DNA of 64,000 bases, taken from Pseudomonas paracarnis. Its GTDB lineage: Bacteria > Pseudomonadota > Gammaproteobacteria > Pseudomonadales > Pseudomonadaceae. The stretch covers positions 1 through 64,000 of the forward strand of contig NZ_CAJFCN010000005.1 in NCBI RefSeq assembly GCF_904063055.1, given 5' to 3'. Shown here one piece after another: positions 44,577-54,211 of this stretch (position 1 is the first letter of the stretch; every line of letters starts with the position of its first letter). The translations under genes and the position numbers were made by a program. Under the pieces are notes generated by a model. The model did no database searches. It worked only from the letters and a program-made list of their open reading frames with translations, and had not been told where the DNA came from.

Positions 44577-45314
44577 ATGCTGATTATCCCCGCTATCGAT
44601 CTCAAGGACGGCGCTTGTGTCCGCCTGCGCCAAGGCCGCATGGAAGATTCCACGGTGTTCTCCGATGACCCGGTGAGCATGGCTGCCAAATGGGTAGAAG
44701 GGGGCTGCCGTCGTCTGCATCTGGTGGACTTGAACGGCGCCTTCGAAGGCCAGCCGGTCAATGGCGAGGTGGTCACCGCCATCGCCAAGCGCTACCCGAA
44801 CCTGCCGATCCAGATCGGCGGTGGTATCCGCTCCCTGGAAACCATCGAGCACTACGTCAAGGCGGGCGTGAGCTACGTGATCATCGGCACCAAGGCCGTG
44901 AAAGACCCGGCCTTCGTCGCCGAAGCCTGCCGCGCGTTCCCCGGCAAGGTTATCGTCGGCCTGGATGCTAAAGACGGCTTTGTTGCCACCGATGGCTGGG
45001 CTGAAATCAGCACCGTGCAGGTGATCGATCTGGCCAAACAGTTCGAAGCCGACGGCGTGTCCGCCATCGTTTATACCGACATCGCCAAAGACGGCATGAT
45101 GCAGGGCTGCAACGTTCCGTTCACCGCAGCCCTGGCAGCGGCCACCAAGATTCCGGTGATCGCCTCGGGCGGCATTCACAACCTGGGTGACATCAAGTCG
45201 CTGCTGGACGCCAAGGCTCCCGGCATTATCGGCGCCATCACCGGCCGTGCGATCTATGAAGGTACCCTGGACGTCGCCGAAGCTCAGGCTTACTGCGACG
45301 CCTACAACGGCTGA
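44577..45314 (+). CDS. hisA: HisA, ProFAR isomerase
   Basis: A 245-residue (beta/alpha)8 enzyme, 1-(5-phosphoribosyl)-5-[(5-phosphoribosylamino)methylideneamino]imidazole-4-carboxamide isomerase. The N-terminal catalytic Asp is in [12 protein letters not shown]; the second, in VYTDIAKDG; the phosphate sites are IGGGIRS and ASGGIHN. A TTG-rich gap and AAGG precede the ATG. Confidence 0.97.
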
Positions 45315-45323
45315 GGACTGACC

Positions 45324-46094
45324 ATGGCGCTGGCCAAACGCATCATCCCTTGCCTGGACGTCGACAACGGTCGTGTGGTCAAGGGCGTCAAGTTCGAGAA
45401 CATCCGTGATGCCGGCGACCCGGTAGAAATCGCCCGTCGTTACGATGAGCAAGGTGCCGACGAGATCACCTTCCTCGACATCACCGCCAGCGTCGATGGC
45501 CGCGACACCACGTTGCATACCGTCGAGCGCATGGCCAGCCAGGTGTTTATCCCGCTGACCGTGGGCGGTGGTGTGCGCACGGTGCAAGACATCCGCAACC
45601 TGCTTAATGCCGGCGCAGACAAGGTCTCGATCAACACCGCCGCCGTGTTCAACCCTGAGTTTGTCGGCGAAGCCGCGCAACACTTCGGCTCGCAATGCAT
45701 CGTCGTCGCCATCGACGCCAAGAAGGTTTCCGGCCCGGGCGAAACCCCGCGCTGGGAGATCTTCACCCATGGCGGGCGCAAGCCTACCGGGCTGGATGCG
45801 GTGGAGTGGGCGATGAAGATGGAAGGCCTGGGCGCCGGTGAAATCCTGCTGACCAGCATGGACCAGGACGGCATGAAAAACGGTTTCGACCTGGGCGTCA
45901 CCCGCGCCATCAGTGATGCCCTGGGCATCCCGGTGATCGCGTCGGGCGGCGTCGGCAACCTGCAACACTTAGCCGATGGCGTGCTCGAAGGCCATGCCAG
46001 CGCGGTGCTGGCGGCGAGTATTTTCCACTTTGGTGAATACACCGTGCCCGAGGCCAAGGCCTATATGGCGGCGCGCGGTATCGTCGTGCGCTAA
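45324..46094 (+). CDS. hisF: HisF, imidazole glycerol phosphate synthase cyclase subunit
   Basis: A 256-residue (beta/alpha)8 cyclase partner of HisH. Catalytic Asp residues lie in [15 protein letters not shown] (D11) and [13 protein letters not shown] (near 130); phosphate-binding loops are VGGGVRT and ASGGVGN. It begins 9 bp after hisA. Confidence 0.97.
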   Translation: MALAKRIIPCLDVDNGRVVKGVKFENIRDAGDPVEIARRYDEQGADEITFLDITASVDGRDTTLHTVERMASQVFIPLTVGGGVRTVQDIRNLLNAGADKVSINTAAVFNPEFVGEAAQHFGSQCIVVAIDAKKVSGPGETPRWEIFTHGGRKPTGLDAVEWAMKMEGLGAGEILLTSMDQDGMKNGFDLGVTRAISDALGIPVIASGGVGNLQHLADGVLEGHASAVLAASIFHFGEYTVPEAKAYMAARGIVVR

Positions 46095-46160
46095 ACGCTG
46101 CTGGACACCATGGCAGGCTCGCGGCACTCTCTGCGCTTGCCATGGATTCCGGTAGCCTTC

Positions 46161-46916
46161 ATGTTCAAACACCTGCTGCTCGCCCTCGCCAGTTCCTCCA
46201 TGTTCATGGCGGCTACGGCACACGCCGAACAACCGTCTGACGCCTCCCTGGTGTTGCTGACGGAAAATTTTCCGCCCTACAACATGGCGAAAAACGGCAA
46301 GAACTTCGCCAAGGACGAGAACATCGAAGGCATCGCCGTAGACATCATGCGCGAAACCTTCCAGCGTGCCGGCATTTCCTACAACCTGACCCTGCGCTTC
46401 CCGTGGGAACGAATCTACAAGCTCGCCCTGGAAAAACCCGGTTACGGTGTGTTTGTGATGGCGCGTCTGCCAGACCGTGAAGCCTTGTTCAAATGGGTCG
46501 GCCCCATCGGCCCGGATGATTGGGTAATGCTGGCCAAGGCCGACAGCAAGATTCAGCTAGAAAGCCTGGAGCAAGCGCGCCGCTACAAGATTGGCGCCTA
46601 CAAAGGCGACGCCATTGCCGAAAGCCTCGACAAGCAGGGGCTCAAGCCGATGGTCGCCCTGCGTGACCAGGACAATGCGCAAAAGCTCATGGAAGGTCAG
46701 ATCGACCTGTGGGCCACCGGCGATCCTGCCGGGCGTTACCTGGCGCGGCAGGTGGGGGTAAACGGGCTCAAGACGGTGTTGCGGTTCAACAGTGCGCAGC
46801 TTTACCTGGCGTTGAACAAGGACGTGCCGGATGAGGTGGTGGCCAGGCTCCAGGCCGCATTGGATGAGTTACGCAACAGCGGCCGTATAGACGAAATCAT
46901 GGCGCGTTACCTCTGA
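46161..46916 (+). CDS. Periplasmic solute-binding protein, SBP_bac_3-like
   Basis: A 251-residue secreted protein, signal peptide MFKHLLLALASSSMFMAATAHA. The mature part is a periplasmic binding fold (LLTENFPPYNMAKNGKNFAKDENIEG, then a second lobe with YKIGAYKGDAIAESL). No permease or ATPase is adjacent; such orphan family-3 proteins in Pseudomonas may serve sensors rather than transport. It is 66 bp after hisF, so it may be co-transcribed. The ATG at 46161 starts the signal peptide. Confidence 0.85.
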   Translation: MFKHLLLALASSSMFMAATAHAEQPSDASLVLLTENFPPYNMAKNGKNFAKDENIEGIAVDIMRETFQRAGISYNLTLRFPWERIYKLALEKPGYGVFVMARLPDREALFKWVGPIGPDDWVMLAKADSKIQLESLEQARRYKIGAYKGDAIAESLDKQGLKPMVALRDQDNAQKLMEGQIDLWATGDPAGRYLARQVGVNGLKTVLRFNSAQLYLALNKDVPDEVVARLQAALDELRNSGRIDEIMARYL

Positions 46917-46943
46917 AGTCGGCAGGATGAACATGATCAACAA

Positions 46944-47032
46944 TGTGGGAGCGGGGTTGCCCGCGATAACATTGGATCAGCCAATACCTGTGTGACCGAC
47001 ACTCCGCCATCGCGGGCAAGCCCGCTCCCACA
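46944..47032. repeat. REPIN
   Basis: TGTGGGAGCGGGGTTGCCCGCGA on the left, inverted TCGCGGGCAAGCCCGCTCCCACA on the right. One base (GGGGTT versus GGGCTT) breaks the symmetry. Between convergent genes. Confidence 0.9.
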
Positions 47033-47052
47033 GTAGATCTTTGCGATCTTCC

Positions 47053-47826
47053 TTAACGGTAAATACCGTCCTTGCCATGCCCGGCCATCGCCCGATTACT
47101 GCGCACGCTGATCATCAACTTGATATCGATCCACTCCACGCCCTGGGCCTTGAGCTTGGGCAGTTCGCGCTCCAGCACCGCCAGCGTCTGTGGGTAAGGA
47201 TGCCCGATCATGACTGCCGAACCCTGCTTATGTGCCAGTTTGATCGCGGTCTGCAGTTGCGTGGTAATCGCCGCCTCGGTGCGTTCGTCATCGAGAAATA
47301 CATCCCGCGACACATGGGCCAAACCGATCTTCTGTGCCTCGGCGGCGGCGACGGTTTGCGCACTGGTGCGGCTGTCGACGAAGAACTTGTGGCGCCGTTG
47401 CAACTCACCCATCAGCCAGGCCATCGCCGCCGGTTGTGCGGTCATGCGGCTGCCCATGTGGTTGTTGATACCGGCGGTGTAGGGCACGGCTTCAAATGCC
47501 GCGTCCAGGCGCTTGCCCAGTTCTTCGATGGACAGCTCCGGGTGCCAGGCGAATGGACCGGTGGCCGGGTCCATAGGCATGTGCAGGATCACGATCTTGC
47601 CAGCCTTGTGGGCCTCACGGGCAAATTCGGCGGCGTGGGGCGTGTCCGGCATGATGGCGGCGGTCACCGGGCCGGGTAGCGCAAGCACGCGACGATCCCG
47701 AGGCAGGTTTTGCCCCAGATCGTCGATGATAAGCGTCAGGTAGGCTTTGTGCGGTTCGCCGGCAGGGGCCGCTTGAGCGACCCCTGCCAGGCTGCACAGC
47801 ACAGCGAAGATCAGGGCAAAGCGCAT
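47053..47826 (-). CDS. yibQ: YibQ, divergent polysaccharide deacetylase family protein
   Basis: A 257-residue secreted protein with signal peptide MRFALIFAVLCSLAGVAQA. The divergent deacetylase domain begins at LTLIIDDLGQNLPRD and includes ILHMPMDP, NNHMGSRMT and IGHPYPQTL. It lies 2 bp after the ctpA stop. The order gpmI-envC-yibQ is shared with E. coli, linking it to peptidoglycan turnover, though its substrate is unknown. The ATG at 47826 begins the signal peptide. Confidence 0.92.
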   Translation of the reverse strand: MRFALIFAVLCSLAGVAQAAPAGEPHKAYLTLIIDDLGQNLPRDRRVLALPGPVTAAIMPDTPHAAEFAREAHKAGKIVILHMPMDPATGPFAWHPELSIEELGKRLDAAFEAVPYTAGINNHMGSRMTAQPAAMAWLMGELQRRHKFFVDSRTSAQTVAAAEAQKIGLAHVSRDVFLDDERTEAAITTQLQTAIKLAHKQGSAVMIGHPYPQTLAVLERELPKLKAQGVEWIDIKLMISVRSNRAMAGHGKDGIYR

Positions 47827-47828
47827 GA

Positions 47829-49142
47829 TCAACGGCTGCGGGTGATGCTCAAGCCCTTGAGCAGGCTGAGTGCCTGGGCCAGTTGGTAGTCATCGTCCTG
47901 GGGCATCGGCTTGGCCTTGGCGCGGCTGCCGGTTGGCTGGTCGGCGCCGCCGTTGCCATTGCCCAGGTGACCTTGCAGATCGGCCTCTTTGTAGTATTCG
48001 CCATCGATCTCGTTGGTGATCTTGGCGCGGCGTACTTCGATGTCCGGCACGATGCCCTGGGCCTGGATCGAGCGGCCGTTAGGCGTGTAGTACAGCGCCG
48101 TGGTGATCTTCAGCGCACGCTCGTTGTTCAGCGGCAATACGGTCTGCACCGAGCCTTTGCCGAAGCTGGTGGTGCCCATCAGCACGCCGCGCTTGAGGTC
48201 TTGCAGGGCGCCGGCGACGATTTCCGAGGCCGAGGCGCTGCCGCCGTTGATCAGCACCGCCAACGGCACGTTTTCGCTCAAGTCGTTGCCGGTGGCCGAG
48301 AAGCGCAGTTCGGAGTTGGCAATCCGGCCTTTGGTATAAACGATCAGGCCCTTGGTGACAAAGTGGTCGACCACTTCAACCGCCGACTGCAACACGCCGC
48401 CTGGGTTGTTACGCAGGTCAAGCACGATGCCGTTGAGCTTCTTGCCGTTGTCTTTGCGCAGCTTGGCCAGGGCCTTGGCCACTTCGTCGCCGGTCTTGAC
48501 CTGGAACTGGGTGATACGGATGTAACCGTAGCCCGACTCCAGCAACTGGCTCTTCACGCTCTTGACCGTGATGGTCGCACGGGCCAGGGTCACGTCAAAC
48601 GGGTTGCCGCCGTCGCGTACCAGGGTGAGGGTGATCTTCTGGCCGAGCTTGCCGCGCATCTTGTCGACGGCTTCGGTCATGGTCTGGCCGCGGGTCGGCT
48701 GGCCATTGATCTTCACGATCAGGTCGCCGGCCTGGATGCCGGCCTTGGACGCTGGGGTGTCGTCGATGGGCGAGACCACTTTGATCTGGCCGTCTTCGGA
48801 GCCCACTTCGATGCCCAGGCCGCCGAACTCACCACTGGTGCTTTCCTGCAGCTCGGCGAAATCTTCCGGGCCCAGGTAGGCGGAGTGCGGGTCGAGGTTG
48901 CTGAGCATGCCCTTGATGGCATTTTCCAGCAGGGCCTTGTCGTCTACGGGTTCGACATACGCTGCCTTGATCCGGTCCATGACCTCGGCAAAGGTGCGCA
49001 GCTCGTCCAGCGGCAATGGCGCCTTGGTCGTCGCAGCCATGGCAGGTGCAGCCGGTGCGGCCTGGTCGGCAAAAGCCAGAGGCGCGCCGATCACCAGAGC
49101 GATCGTCAGGGCCAGCGAAGTGAGGCGGGACAAATGCAGCAT
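47829..49142 (-). CDS. ctpA: CtpA, carboxyl-terminal processing protease (S41)
   Basis: A 437-residue periplasmic protease. The signal peptide ends at AFA; a PDZ domain (GLGIEVGSEDGQIKVVSPIDDTPASKAGIQAGD) precedes the S41 core. The catalytic Ser is in NGGSASASEIVAGAL and the Lys in TSFGKGSVQT. In P. aeruginosa CtpA works with the LbcA lipoprotein to degrade peptidoglycan cross-link hydrolases. Located between envC and yibQ, consistent with a cell-wall role. Confidence 0.95.
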   Translation of the reverse strand: MLHLSRLTSLALTIALVIGAPLAFADQAAPAAPAMAATTKAPLPLDELRTFAEVMDRIKAAYVEPVDDKALLENAIKGMLSNLDPHSAYLGPEDFAELQESTSGEFGGLGIEVGSEDGQIKVVSPIDDTPASKAGIQAGDLIVKINGQPTRGQTMTEAVDKMRGKLGQKITLTLVRDGGNPFDVTLARATITVKSVKSQLLESGYGYIRITQFQVKTGDEVAKALAKLRKDNGKKLNGIVLDLRNNPGGVLQSAVEVVDHFVTKGLIVYTKGRIANSELRFSATGNDLSENVPLAVLINGGSASASEIVAGALQDLKRGVLMGTTSFGKGSVQTVLPLNNERALKITTALYYTPNGRSIQAQGIVPDIEVRRAKITNEIDGEYYKEADLQGHLGNGNGGADQPTGSRAKAKPMPQDDDYQLAQALSLLKGLSITRSR

Positions 49143-49172
49143 GTCGAACGAACTCCTAATGTAGATGCGACC

Positions 49173-50468
49173 CTATCCTTGGGACCGGCACCATTGTGCA
49201 GGGTCGCTCGGGCGGCCCTGCTGACGAATAGCAAAGTACAGCGCCGGGGTGTCCTGACCACCACTGTTACCGACAGTGGAGATGGATTCACCGGCTTTTA
49301 CAACATCACCTGCCGACTTGAGTAGTGTCTGATTGTGGCCGTAAAGGCTCAAATAGCCATTACCGTGGTCAAGAATCACCAGCAAGCCGGCGCCCCGCAA
49401 CCAATCGGCGAACACCACGCGCCCACCATGCACGGCGTGGACCTGGCTGCCGGCAGAGGCGCTGATCATCACGCCGTCCCACTTGGCACGGGTGTCATCG
49501 CCACGGGTTTCCCCAAAGCGTGCCAGTAATCGACCATCAACCGGCCATGGAAGTTTGCCCCGAGCTGAAGCAAAAGGGCCACCGAAGGACTCGCCACTGC
49601 TGGAAACCAGCGGGCCAGGGGCTGCACGCGCCGGTTTGCGCGGGGCCGGAGCGTCGCTGGTGGCAGCCAGTTCGGCCTCACGCTGACGCTTTTTTTCGGC
49701 TTCCTGCTGGGCGATCAGCGCTTTTTGCCGCGCTTCTTCGGCCTCGCGTGCCTGGCGGGCCAGGGTTTCTTCGATAGTCTTGAGGACTTTGGCCAGGTCG
49801 GCCTGGTCCTGCTCGCGGGCCTGGAGCTTGGCGTCGCGGGCTTTTACGTCGCTGTTGAGCTTGGCCAGGGCCTGCTGGCGTTCCTTGCGCACCTTGTCCA
49901 ACTGATCACGCTGGGTGTCGAGGGCGGTTTTCTGGTCGAGCAGTTGCGATTGCTGGTCGGCAATCTCTTGCTCGACATTGGCCAATTGGCGCAGGGTTTC
50001 GTTAAACCCCTTCAATTGCGCCAGGCGTGCCTGGCTCAGGTAGTCGTAATAGGTGAGGGTACGGGCGAATTTTTCCGGGTTCTGCTGGTTGAGCAGCAGC
50101 TTGAGGTACTCCTGGCGGCCGCTCTGGTACGCGGCACGGGCCTGGATCGCGATCAGGCGTTGCTGTTCAACGCGTGCGCTCTGGAGTTTTTTTTTCTCAG
50201 CGTCGAGTCGCTCCAGTTCCGACTCGCTCTTCTTTAGTTCTTTTTGCAGCTCCTGGACCTGCTTCTCCAGCTTGCCCATCTCGGTTTCCGTGCCGCGCAG
50301 GTCTTTCTGCACCCCGGATTTTTCTTCCTGGAGCTTGCCGAGCAGTTTTTTCAGCTCGGTAATGTCCTGACGCGTAGCGTCCAACTGTTGTTGGGTTTGT
50401 GCGCGCTCATCGGCAAATGCCGGTTGGAGCAGGCAGACAAGAGCAAGGGTGATCAAGGCGCGAAGCAT
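49173..50468 (-). CDS. envC: EnvC-type murein hydrolase activator
   Basis: A 431-residue periplasmic protein. After the signal peptide (MLRALITLALVCLLQPAFA) come about 230 residues of coiled coil (LLGKLQEEKSGVQKDLRGTE and on), then a LytM/M23 domain at about 310-431. That domain lacks the zinc ligands of active M23 enzymes: KWDGVMI replaces the His/Asp site and LYFAIRQQG replaces HLHFEIR. So it is an activator of amidases in septal cell splitting, not an enzyme. The ATG at 50468 begins the signal. Confidence 0.94.
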   Translation of the reverse strand: MLRALITLALVCLLQPAFADERAQTQQQLDATRQDITELKKLLGKLQEEKSGVQKDLRGTETEMGKLEKQVQELQKELKKSESELERLDAEKKKLQSARVEQQRLIAIQARAAYQSGRQEYLKLLLNQQNPEKFARTLTYYDYLSQARLAQLKGFNETLRQLANVEQEIADQQSQLLDQKTALDTQRDQLDKVRKERQQALAKLNSDVKARDAKLQAREQDQADLAKVLKTIEETLARQAREAEEARQKALIAQQEAEKKRQREAELAATSDAPAPRKPARAAPGPLVSSSGESFGGPFASARGKLPWPVDGRLLARFGETRGDDTRAKWDGVMISASAGSQVHAVHGGRVVFADWLRGAGLLVILDHGNGYLSLYGHNQTLLKSAGDVVKAGESISTVGNSGGQDTPALYFAIRQQGRPSDPAQWCRSQG

Positions 50469-50615
50469 AGAGGCGGGCGACACCAGGGGAAAAGGACGGC
50501 CTAGTATGCCCGCCAAGCGCTGCAAAAAAAACGCCCAATTGGGGCGGTAGGGCAAGATAGCCGCCGAGTGGCGATGGTATGGCAAAAAGACATCTATCAA
50601 ACACCACAAAACCAA

Positions 50616-50704
50616 TGTGGGAGCGGGCTTGCCCGCGATTGCGGTGGGTCAGCGACATAGATGTCGACTGATTAGCCGCTATCGCGGGCAAGCCCGCTCC
50701 CACA
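50616..50704. repeat. REPIN
   Basis: TGTGGGAGCGGGCTTGCCCGCGAT and the inverted ATCGCGGGCAAGCCCGCTCCCACA, near-perfect arms about 40 bp apart. Located between gpmI and envC, both leftward, so here it lies inside a possible operon. Confidence 0.92.
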
Positions 50705-50726
50705 CTGTTTTGTGGCGTACTTTGGA

Positions 50727-52253
50727 TCAGACCAGGATCGAGGTCCCGGTCATCTCCTTCGGTTGCTCCAGCCCCATCAGTTTCAGCATGGTCGGCGCCA
50801 CATCCGCCAGCACGCCACCTTCACGCACTTTCAGGTCACGTTTGCCGACATAGATGAACGGTACCGGCTCGGTGGTGTGTGCTGTGTGAGCCTGACCAGT
50901 GGATTCGTCGGACATCTGTTCGCAGTTGCCATGGTCGGCGGTGATCAGCGCTTCGCCGCCGACTTTTTCCAGCGCGTCGACGATGCGGCCAACACATTTA
51001 TCCAGGCATTCCACGGCCTTGACCGCCGCTTCCAGGTTGCCGCTGTGGCCAACCATGTCGCCGTTGGCGTAGTTGACGACGATCACGTCGTAACGCTGGT
51101 GATCAATGGCTTCGACGATCTTGTCGGTCACTTCCGGTGCGCTCATTTCCGGCTGCAAGTCGTAGGTAGCGACTTTTGGCGACGGGATCAGGATGCGCTC
51201 TTCGCCGGGGAACGGCTCTTCGCGGCCACCGGAGAAGAAGAACGTCACGTGGGCGTATTTCTCGGTTTCGGCGATGCGCAGCTGGGTCTTGCCGTTTTTA
51301 GCCAGGTAGTCGCCCAGCACGTTCTCCAGGCTGCCCGGGGCGAATGCCGACGGGGCCGGGATGTTGGCGGCGTATTGGGTAAGCATGACGAACTCGACCT
51401 TTGGCTGGCGTGCGCGCTCGAAGTCCTTGAAGCCTTCATCGACGAACACATGGCTCAGTTCACGGGCGCGGTCGGCGCGGAAGTTCATGAACACCATGGC
51501 GTCGCCGTCTTCGACCTTCACCGGCTCGCCGATGGTGGTGGCCTTGACGAACTCATCGCTCTCGCCACGGGCGTAGGCTGCTTCCAGGCCTTCCTGGGCG
51601 GTGGCCGCGTTGAATTCGGCCTGGCCTTCGACGATCAGGTTGTAGGCCTGGGCGACACGGTCCCAGCGGTTATCGCGGTCCATGGCGAAGTAACGGCCCA
51701 CCAGGCTGGCGATGCGGCCCTTGCCCAGGGCGGCGAAGGTGGCGTCGAGCAGCTCGATCGACGATTGCGCACTTTTGGGCGGTGTGTCGCGGCCGTCGAG
51801 GAAGGCGTGCAGGTAGATCTTGTCGGCACCGCGCTTGAACGCCAGTTCGGCCATGGCGACCAAGTGATCCTGATGGCTATGTACGCCGCCGTCCGACAAC
51901 AGGCCCATGAAGTGCACGGCTTTACCGGCGGCGACGGCTTTATCGACCGCCGCGCAGATGGTCGGGTTCTCGAAAAACTCACCCTCGCGGATCGCTTTGG
52001 TCACACGCGTGAAGTCTTGATATACCACTCGTCCGGCGCCGAGGTTCATGTGGCCGACTTCCGAGTTACCCATCTGGCCCTCCGGCAGGCCCACGTCCAT
52101 GCCGGAACCTGAGATCAAACCGTTGGGAACCGTTGCAGTCAGGCGGTCCAGCACGGGCTTGTTGGCCGAGTACACGGCGTTGTCGTGGTGGCTTTCACTG
52201 TGTCCGAAGCCATCGAGAATTATCAGGACCAAAGGTTTAGGCGTGGTAGTCAT
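50727..52253 (-). CDS. gpmI: GpmI, 2,3-bisphosphoglycerate-independent phosphoglycerate mutase
   Basis: A 508-residue Mn2+-dependent enzyme of glycolysis/gluconeogenesis. [11 protein letters not shown] at the N-terminus carries a metal Asp; [14 protein letters not shown] contains the phospho-serine; [11 protein letters not shown] and HTTEPVPFI supply metal His residues. The ATG at 52253 was chosen; the in-frame extension to 52331 is not coding. Divergent from yibN. Confidence 0.97.
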   Translation of the reverse strand: MTTTPKPLVLIILDGFGHSESHHDNAVYSANKPVLDRLTATVPNGLISGSGMDVGLPEGQMGNSEVGHMNLGAGRVVYQDFTRVTKAIREGEFFENPTICAAVDKAVAAGKAVHFMGLLSDGGVHSHQDHLVAMAELAFKRGADKIYLHAFLDGRDTPPKSAQSSIELLDATFAALGKGRIASLVGRYFAMDRDNRWDRVAQAYNLIVEGQAEFNAATAQEGLEAAYARGESDEFVKATTIGEPVKVEDGDAMVFMNFRADRARELSHVFVDEGFKDFERARQPKVEFVMLTQYAANIPAPSAFAPGSLENVLGDYLAKNGKTQLRIAETEKYAHVTFFFSGGREEPFPGEERILIPSPKVATYDLQPEMSAPEVTDKIVEAIDHQRYDVIVVNYANGDMVGHSGNLEAAVKAVECLDKCVGRIVDALEKVGGEALITADHGNCEQMSDESTGQAHTAHTTEPVPFIYVGKRDLKVREGGVLADVAPTMLKLMGLEQPKEMTGTSILV

Positions 52254-52404
52254 AGATCCTCTCGCGGCGGTAATAAAGGAAGACAATGGAAAAGGGAGTG
52301 GCAGTTTAAAGCGAAGTTCCGAGCGCGTCACCGCTTTACGGGGGTTGGCCCTCCTTGGCGGCTGTGTATACTTACCGCCATTTTAACGCCCTGGAACCTC
52401 CTTG

Positions 52405-52818
52405 ATGGTTGATCACCTGATTGCATTTGCCACTGCCCACTACCTGCTCGTGGGTGCCTTCGTCATCCTGCTGGCGCTGCTGATCGCGCATGAACTGAGC
52501 CGCGGTGGTCGCAGCCTGAGCACGTCGGAGCTGACCGCCCTGGTCAACAAGGATGAGGCCGTTGTCGTCGATATTCGCCCGGCCAAGGATTATGCCGCCG
52601 GCCATATCGTTGGTGCCCTGAACATTCCTCAGGACAAGCTGATCGCGCGCTTGGCCGAGCTGGAAAAATACAAGGCCAAGACCATTATCCTGGTCGACGC
52701 CCAAGGCCAGCACTCGGGCACCCACGCCCGCGAGATGCTCAAGACCGGCTTCACCGCGGCCAAGCTGTCGGGTGGTATCAGCAGCTGGCGTGGCGATAAC
52801 CTGCCGTTGGTGAAGTGA
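52405..52818 (+). CDS. yibN: YibN-like membrane-anchored rhodanese-fold protein
   Basis: A 137-residue protein with one N-terminal TM (YLLVGAFVILLALLIAHEL) and a rhodanese fold (VVDIRPAKDYAAGHIVGALNIP). The active-site loop reads IILVDAQGQHSG: the position of the catalytic Cys is occupied by Asp, so it is probably not a sulfurtransferase. The yibN-grxC-secB order is as in E. coli. The ATG at 52405 follows CCTCCTTG, so the ribosome site is weak. It ends 1 bp before grxC. Confidence 0.9.
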   Translation: MVDHLIAFATAHYLLVGAFVILLALLIAHELSRGGRSLSTSELTALVNKDEAVVVDIRPAKDYAAGHIVGALNIPQDKLIARLAELEKYKAKTIILVDAQGQHSGTHAREMLKTGFTAAKLSGGISSWRGDNLPLVK

Positions 52819-52819
52819 T

Positions 52820-53074
52820 ATGAGCCAGGTTGTCGTATATTCCAGCGATTATTGCCCGTTTTGCATTCGAGCCAAGCAGCTGCTGCAGAGCAAGAAGGTC
52901 GCCTTCGAAGAGATCAAGGTTGATGGCAAGCCTCAGGTGCGCGCCGAAATGGCCCAGAAGGCTGGCCGCACGTCGGTCCCGCAGATCTGGATCGGCACCC
53001 GGCATATCGGTGGTTGCGATGACCTGTTCGCTCTGGAGCGCGCCGGTAAACTTGATGCGCTGCTGTCCGTCTGA
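52820..53074 (+). CDS. grxC: GrxC, glutaredoxin 3
   Basis: An 84-residue glutaredoxin with the dithiol active site CPFC in YSSDYCPFCIRAKQLL and the glutathione-binding TSVPQIWIGTRHIGGCDD. It reduces protein disulfides using glutathione. The start is 1 bp after the yibN stop, so the two are coupled. Confidence 0.96.
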   Translation: MSQVVVYSSDYCPFCIRAKQLLQSKKVAFEEIKVDGKPQVRAEMAQKAGRTSVPQIWIGTRHIGGCDDLFALERAGKLDALLSV

Positions 53075-53116
53075 CTGCCAACCCCTTAAGAACCCCAAGA
53101 TAAAGAAGGATCTGCG

Positions 53117-53596
53117 ATGACTGATCAACAGAATACCGAAGCAGCAGAAGCTCAAGGCCCACAGTTTTCGCTGCAGCGCATCTACGTGCGCGACCTGTCG
53201 TTCGAAGCGCCGAAAAGCCCGGCGATCTTCCGTCAGGAATGGACCCCAAGCGTTGCGCTGGACCTGAACACCCGTCAGAAAGCCCTGGAAGGCGACTTCC
53301 ACGAAGTCGTGCTGACCCTGTCGGTCACCGTCAAGAATGGTGAAGAGGTCGCTTTCATCGCTGAAGTGCAACAGGCCGGTATCTTCCTGATCCAGGGCCT
53401 GGACGAGGCGTCCATGAGCCACACCCTGGGCGCGTTCTGCCCGAACATCCTGTTCCCGTATGCCCGTGAGACCCTGGACAGCCTGGTCACCCGTGGTTCG
53501 TTCCCGGCCCTGATGCTGGCCCCGGTGAACTTCGATGCCCTGTACGCCCAAGAGCTGCAGCGCATGCAACAGGAAGGCGCGCCAACCGTTCAGTAA
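53117..53596 (+). CDS. secB: SecB, protein-export chaperone
   Basis: A 159-residue tetrameric chaperone that keeps preproteins unfolded for SecA. The core [22 protein letters not shown] and the C-terminal [21 protein letters not shown] are diagnostic; the tail is shorter and less acidic than in E. coli. AAGGATCTGCG precedes the ATG. Confidence 0.97.
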   Translation: MTDQQNTEAAEAQGPQFSLQRIYVRDLSFEAPKSPAIFRQEWTPSVALDLNTRQKALEGDFHEVVLTLSVTVKNGEEVAFIAEVQQAGIFLIQGLDEASMSHTLGAFCPNILFPYARETLDSLVTRGSFPALMLAPVNFDALYAQELQRMQQEGAPTVQ

Positions 53597-53621
53597 TTTG
53601 CTGAGCGATGCCGTTCTAAAA

Positions 53622-53741
53622 TGTGGGAGCGGGCTTGTGTGGGAGCTGGCTTGCCTGCGATAGCATCACTGCGGTGTGACTGACACACCGAGGTGCCTGC
53701 ATCGCGGGCAAGCCCGGCTCCCACACAAGCCCGCTCCCACA
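53622..53741. repeat. REPIN nested within another REPIN
   Basis: An inner REPIN (53638-53725, arms TGTGGGAGCTGGCTTGCC and GGCAAGCCCGGCTCCCACA) is flanked by a second pair of arms (TGTGGGAGCGGGCTTG at 53622-53637 and CAAGCCCGCTCCCACA at 53726-53741). Outer and inner arms together give a perfect 25-bp inverted repeat. The layout looks like insertion of one element into the centre of another. Confidence 0.9.
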
Positions 53742-53755
53742 TTTGTTATGCGGTG

Positions 53756-54211
53756 TTATTTAAAGCCCAGTTGGCGCCAGCCTTCATAGACGGCAACGGC
53801 TACGGTGTTCGACAGGTTCAGGCTGCGGCAGCCTTCACGCATCGGCAAGCGCAGGCGATGGCCATCGGGCAATGCGTCAAGCACCTCGGCCGGCAGGCCT
53901 CGGCTCTCCGGGCCGAACAGGAACGCGTCGCCCTCGGCAAAGCTGGCATCATGAAACGGCCGCGAGCCCTTGGTGGTGAACGCGAACAGCCGAGGGTGGC
54001 CCAGGCTTTCCAGGCAACTGGCCAGGTCGGCATGGCGCTTGAGGGTGGCGTACTCGTGGTAGTCCAGCCCGGCACGGCGCAGGCGCTTGTCGTCCATGTC
54101 AAAGCCCAACGGCTCGATCAAATGCAGGTGGCAGCCACTGTTGGCGCACAGCCTGATAACGTTGCCGGTATTCGGCGGAATTTCTGGTTGAAAAAGGATG
54201 ACGTGAAACAT
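53756..54211 (-). CDS. trmL: TrmL, tRNA (cytidine/uridine-34-2'-O)-methyltransferase
   Basis: A 151-residue SPOUT methyltransferase that 2'-O-methylates the wobble base of tRNA-Leu isoacceptors. MFHVILFQPEIPPNTGNVIRLC at the start, LFGPESRGLP and MREGCRSLNLSNTVAVAVYE near the end form the knotted SAM site. The ATG at 54211 gives the family length; an extension to 54838 is spurious. Its start codon shares the palindrome CATG with the divergent gene. Confidence 0.95.
   Translation of the reverse strand: MFHVILFQPEIPPNTGNVIRLCANSGCHLHLIEPLGFDMDDKRLRRAGLDYHEYATLKRHADLASCLESLGHPRLFAFTTKGSRPFHDASFAEGDAFLFGPESRGLPAEVLDALPDGHRLRLPMREGCRSLNLSNTVAVAVYEGWRQLGFK

Noticed and set aside
44151..45968. Long minus-strand frame (605 codons) opposite hisH-hisA-hisF
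   Set aside because: A shadow of three well-identified his genes; no ribosome site and no recognisable domain.
49173..50468. EnvC as an active M23 endopeptidase
   Set aside because: The His and Asp zinc ligands of the LytM domain are missing, as in known EnvC activators.
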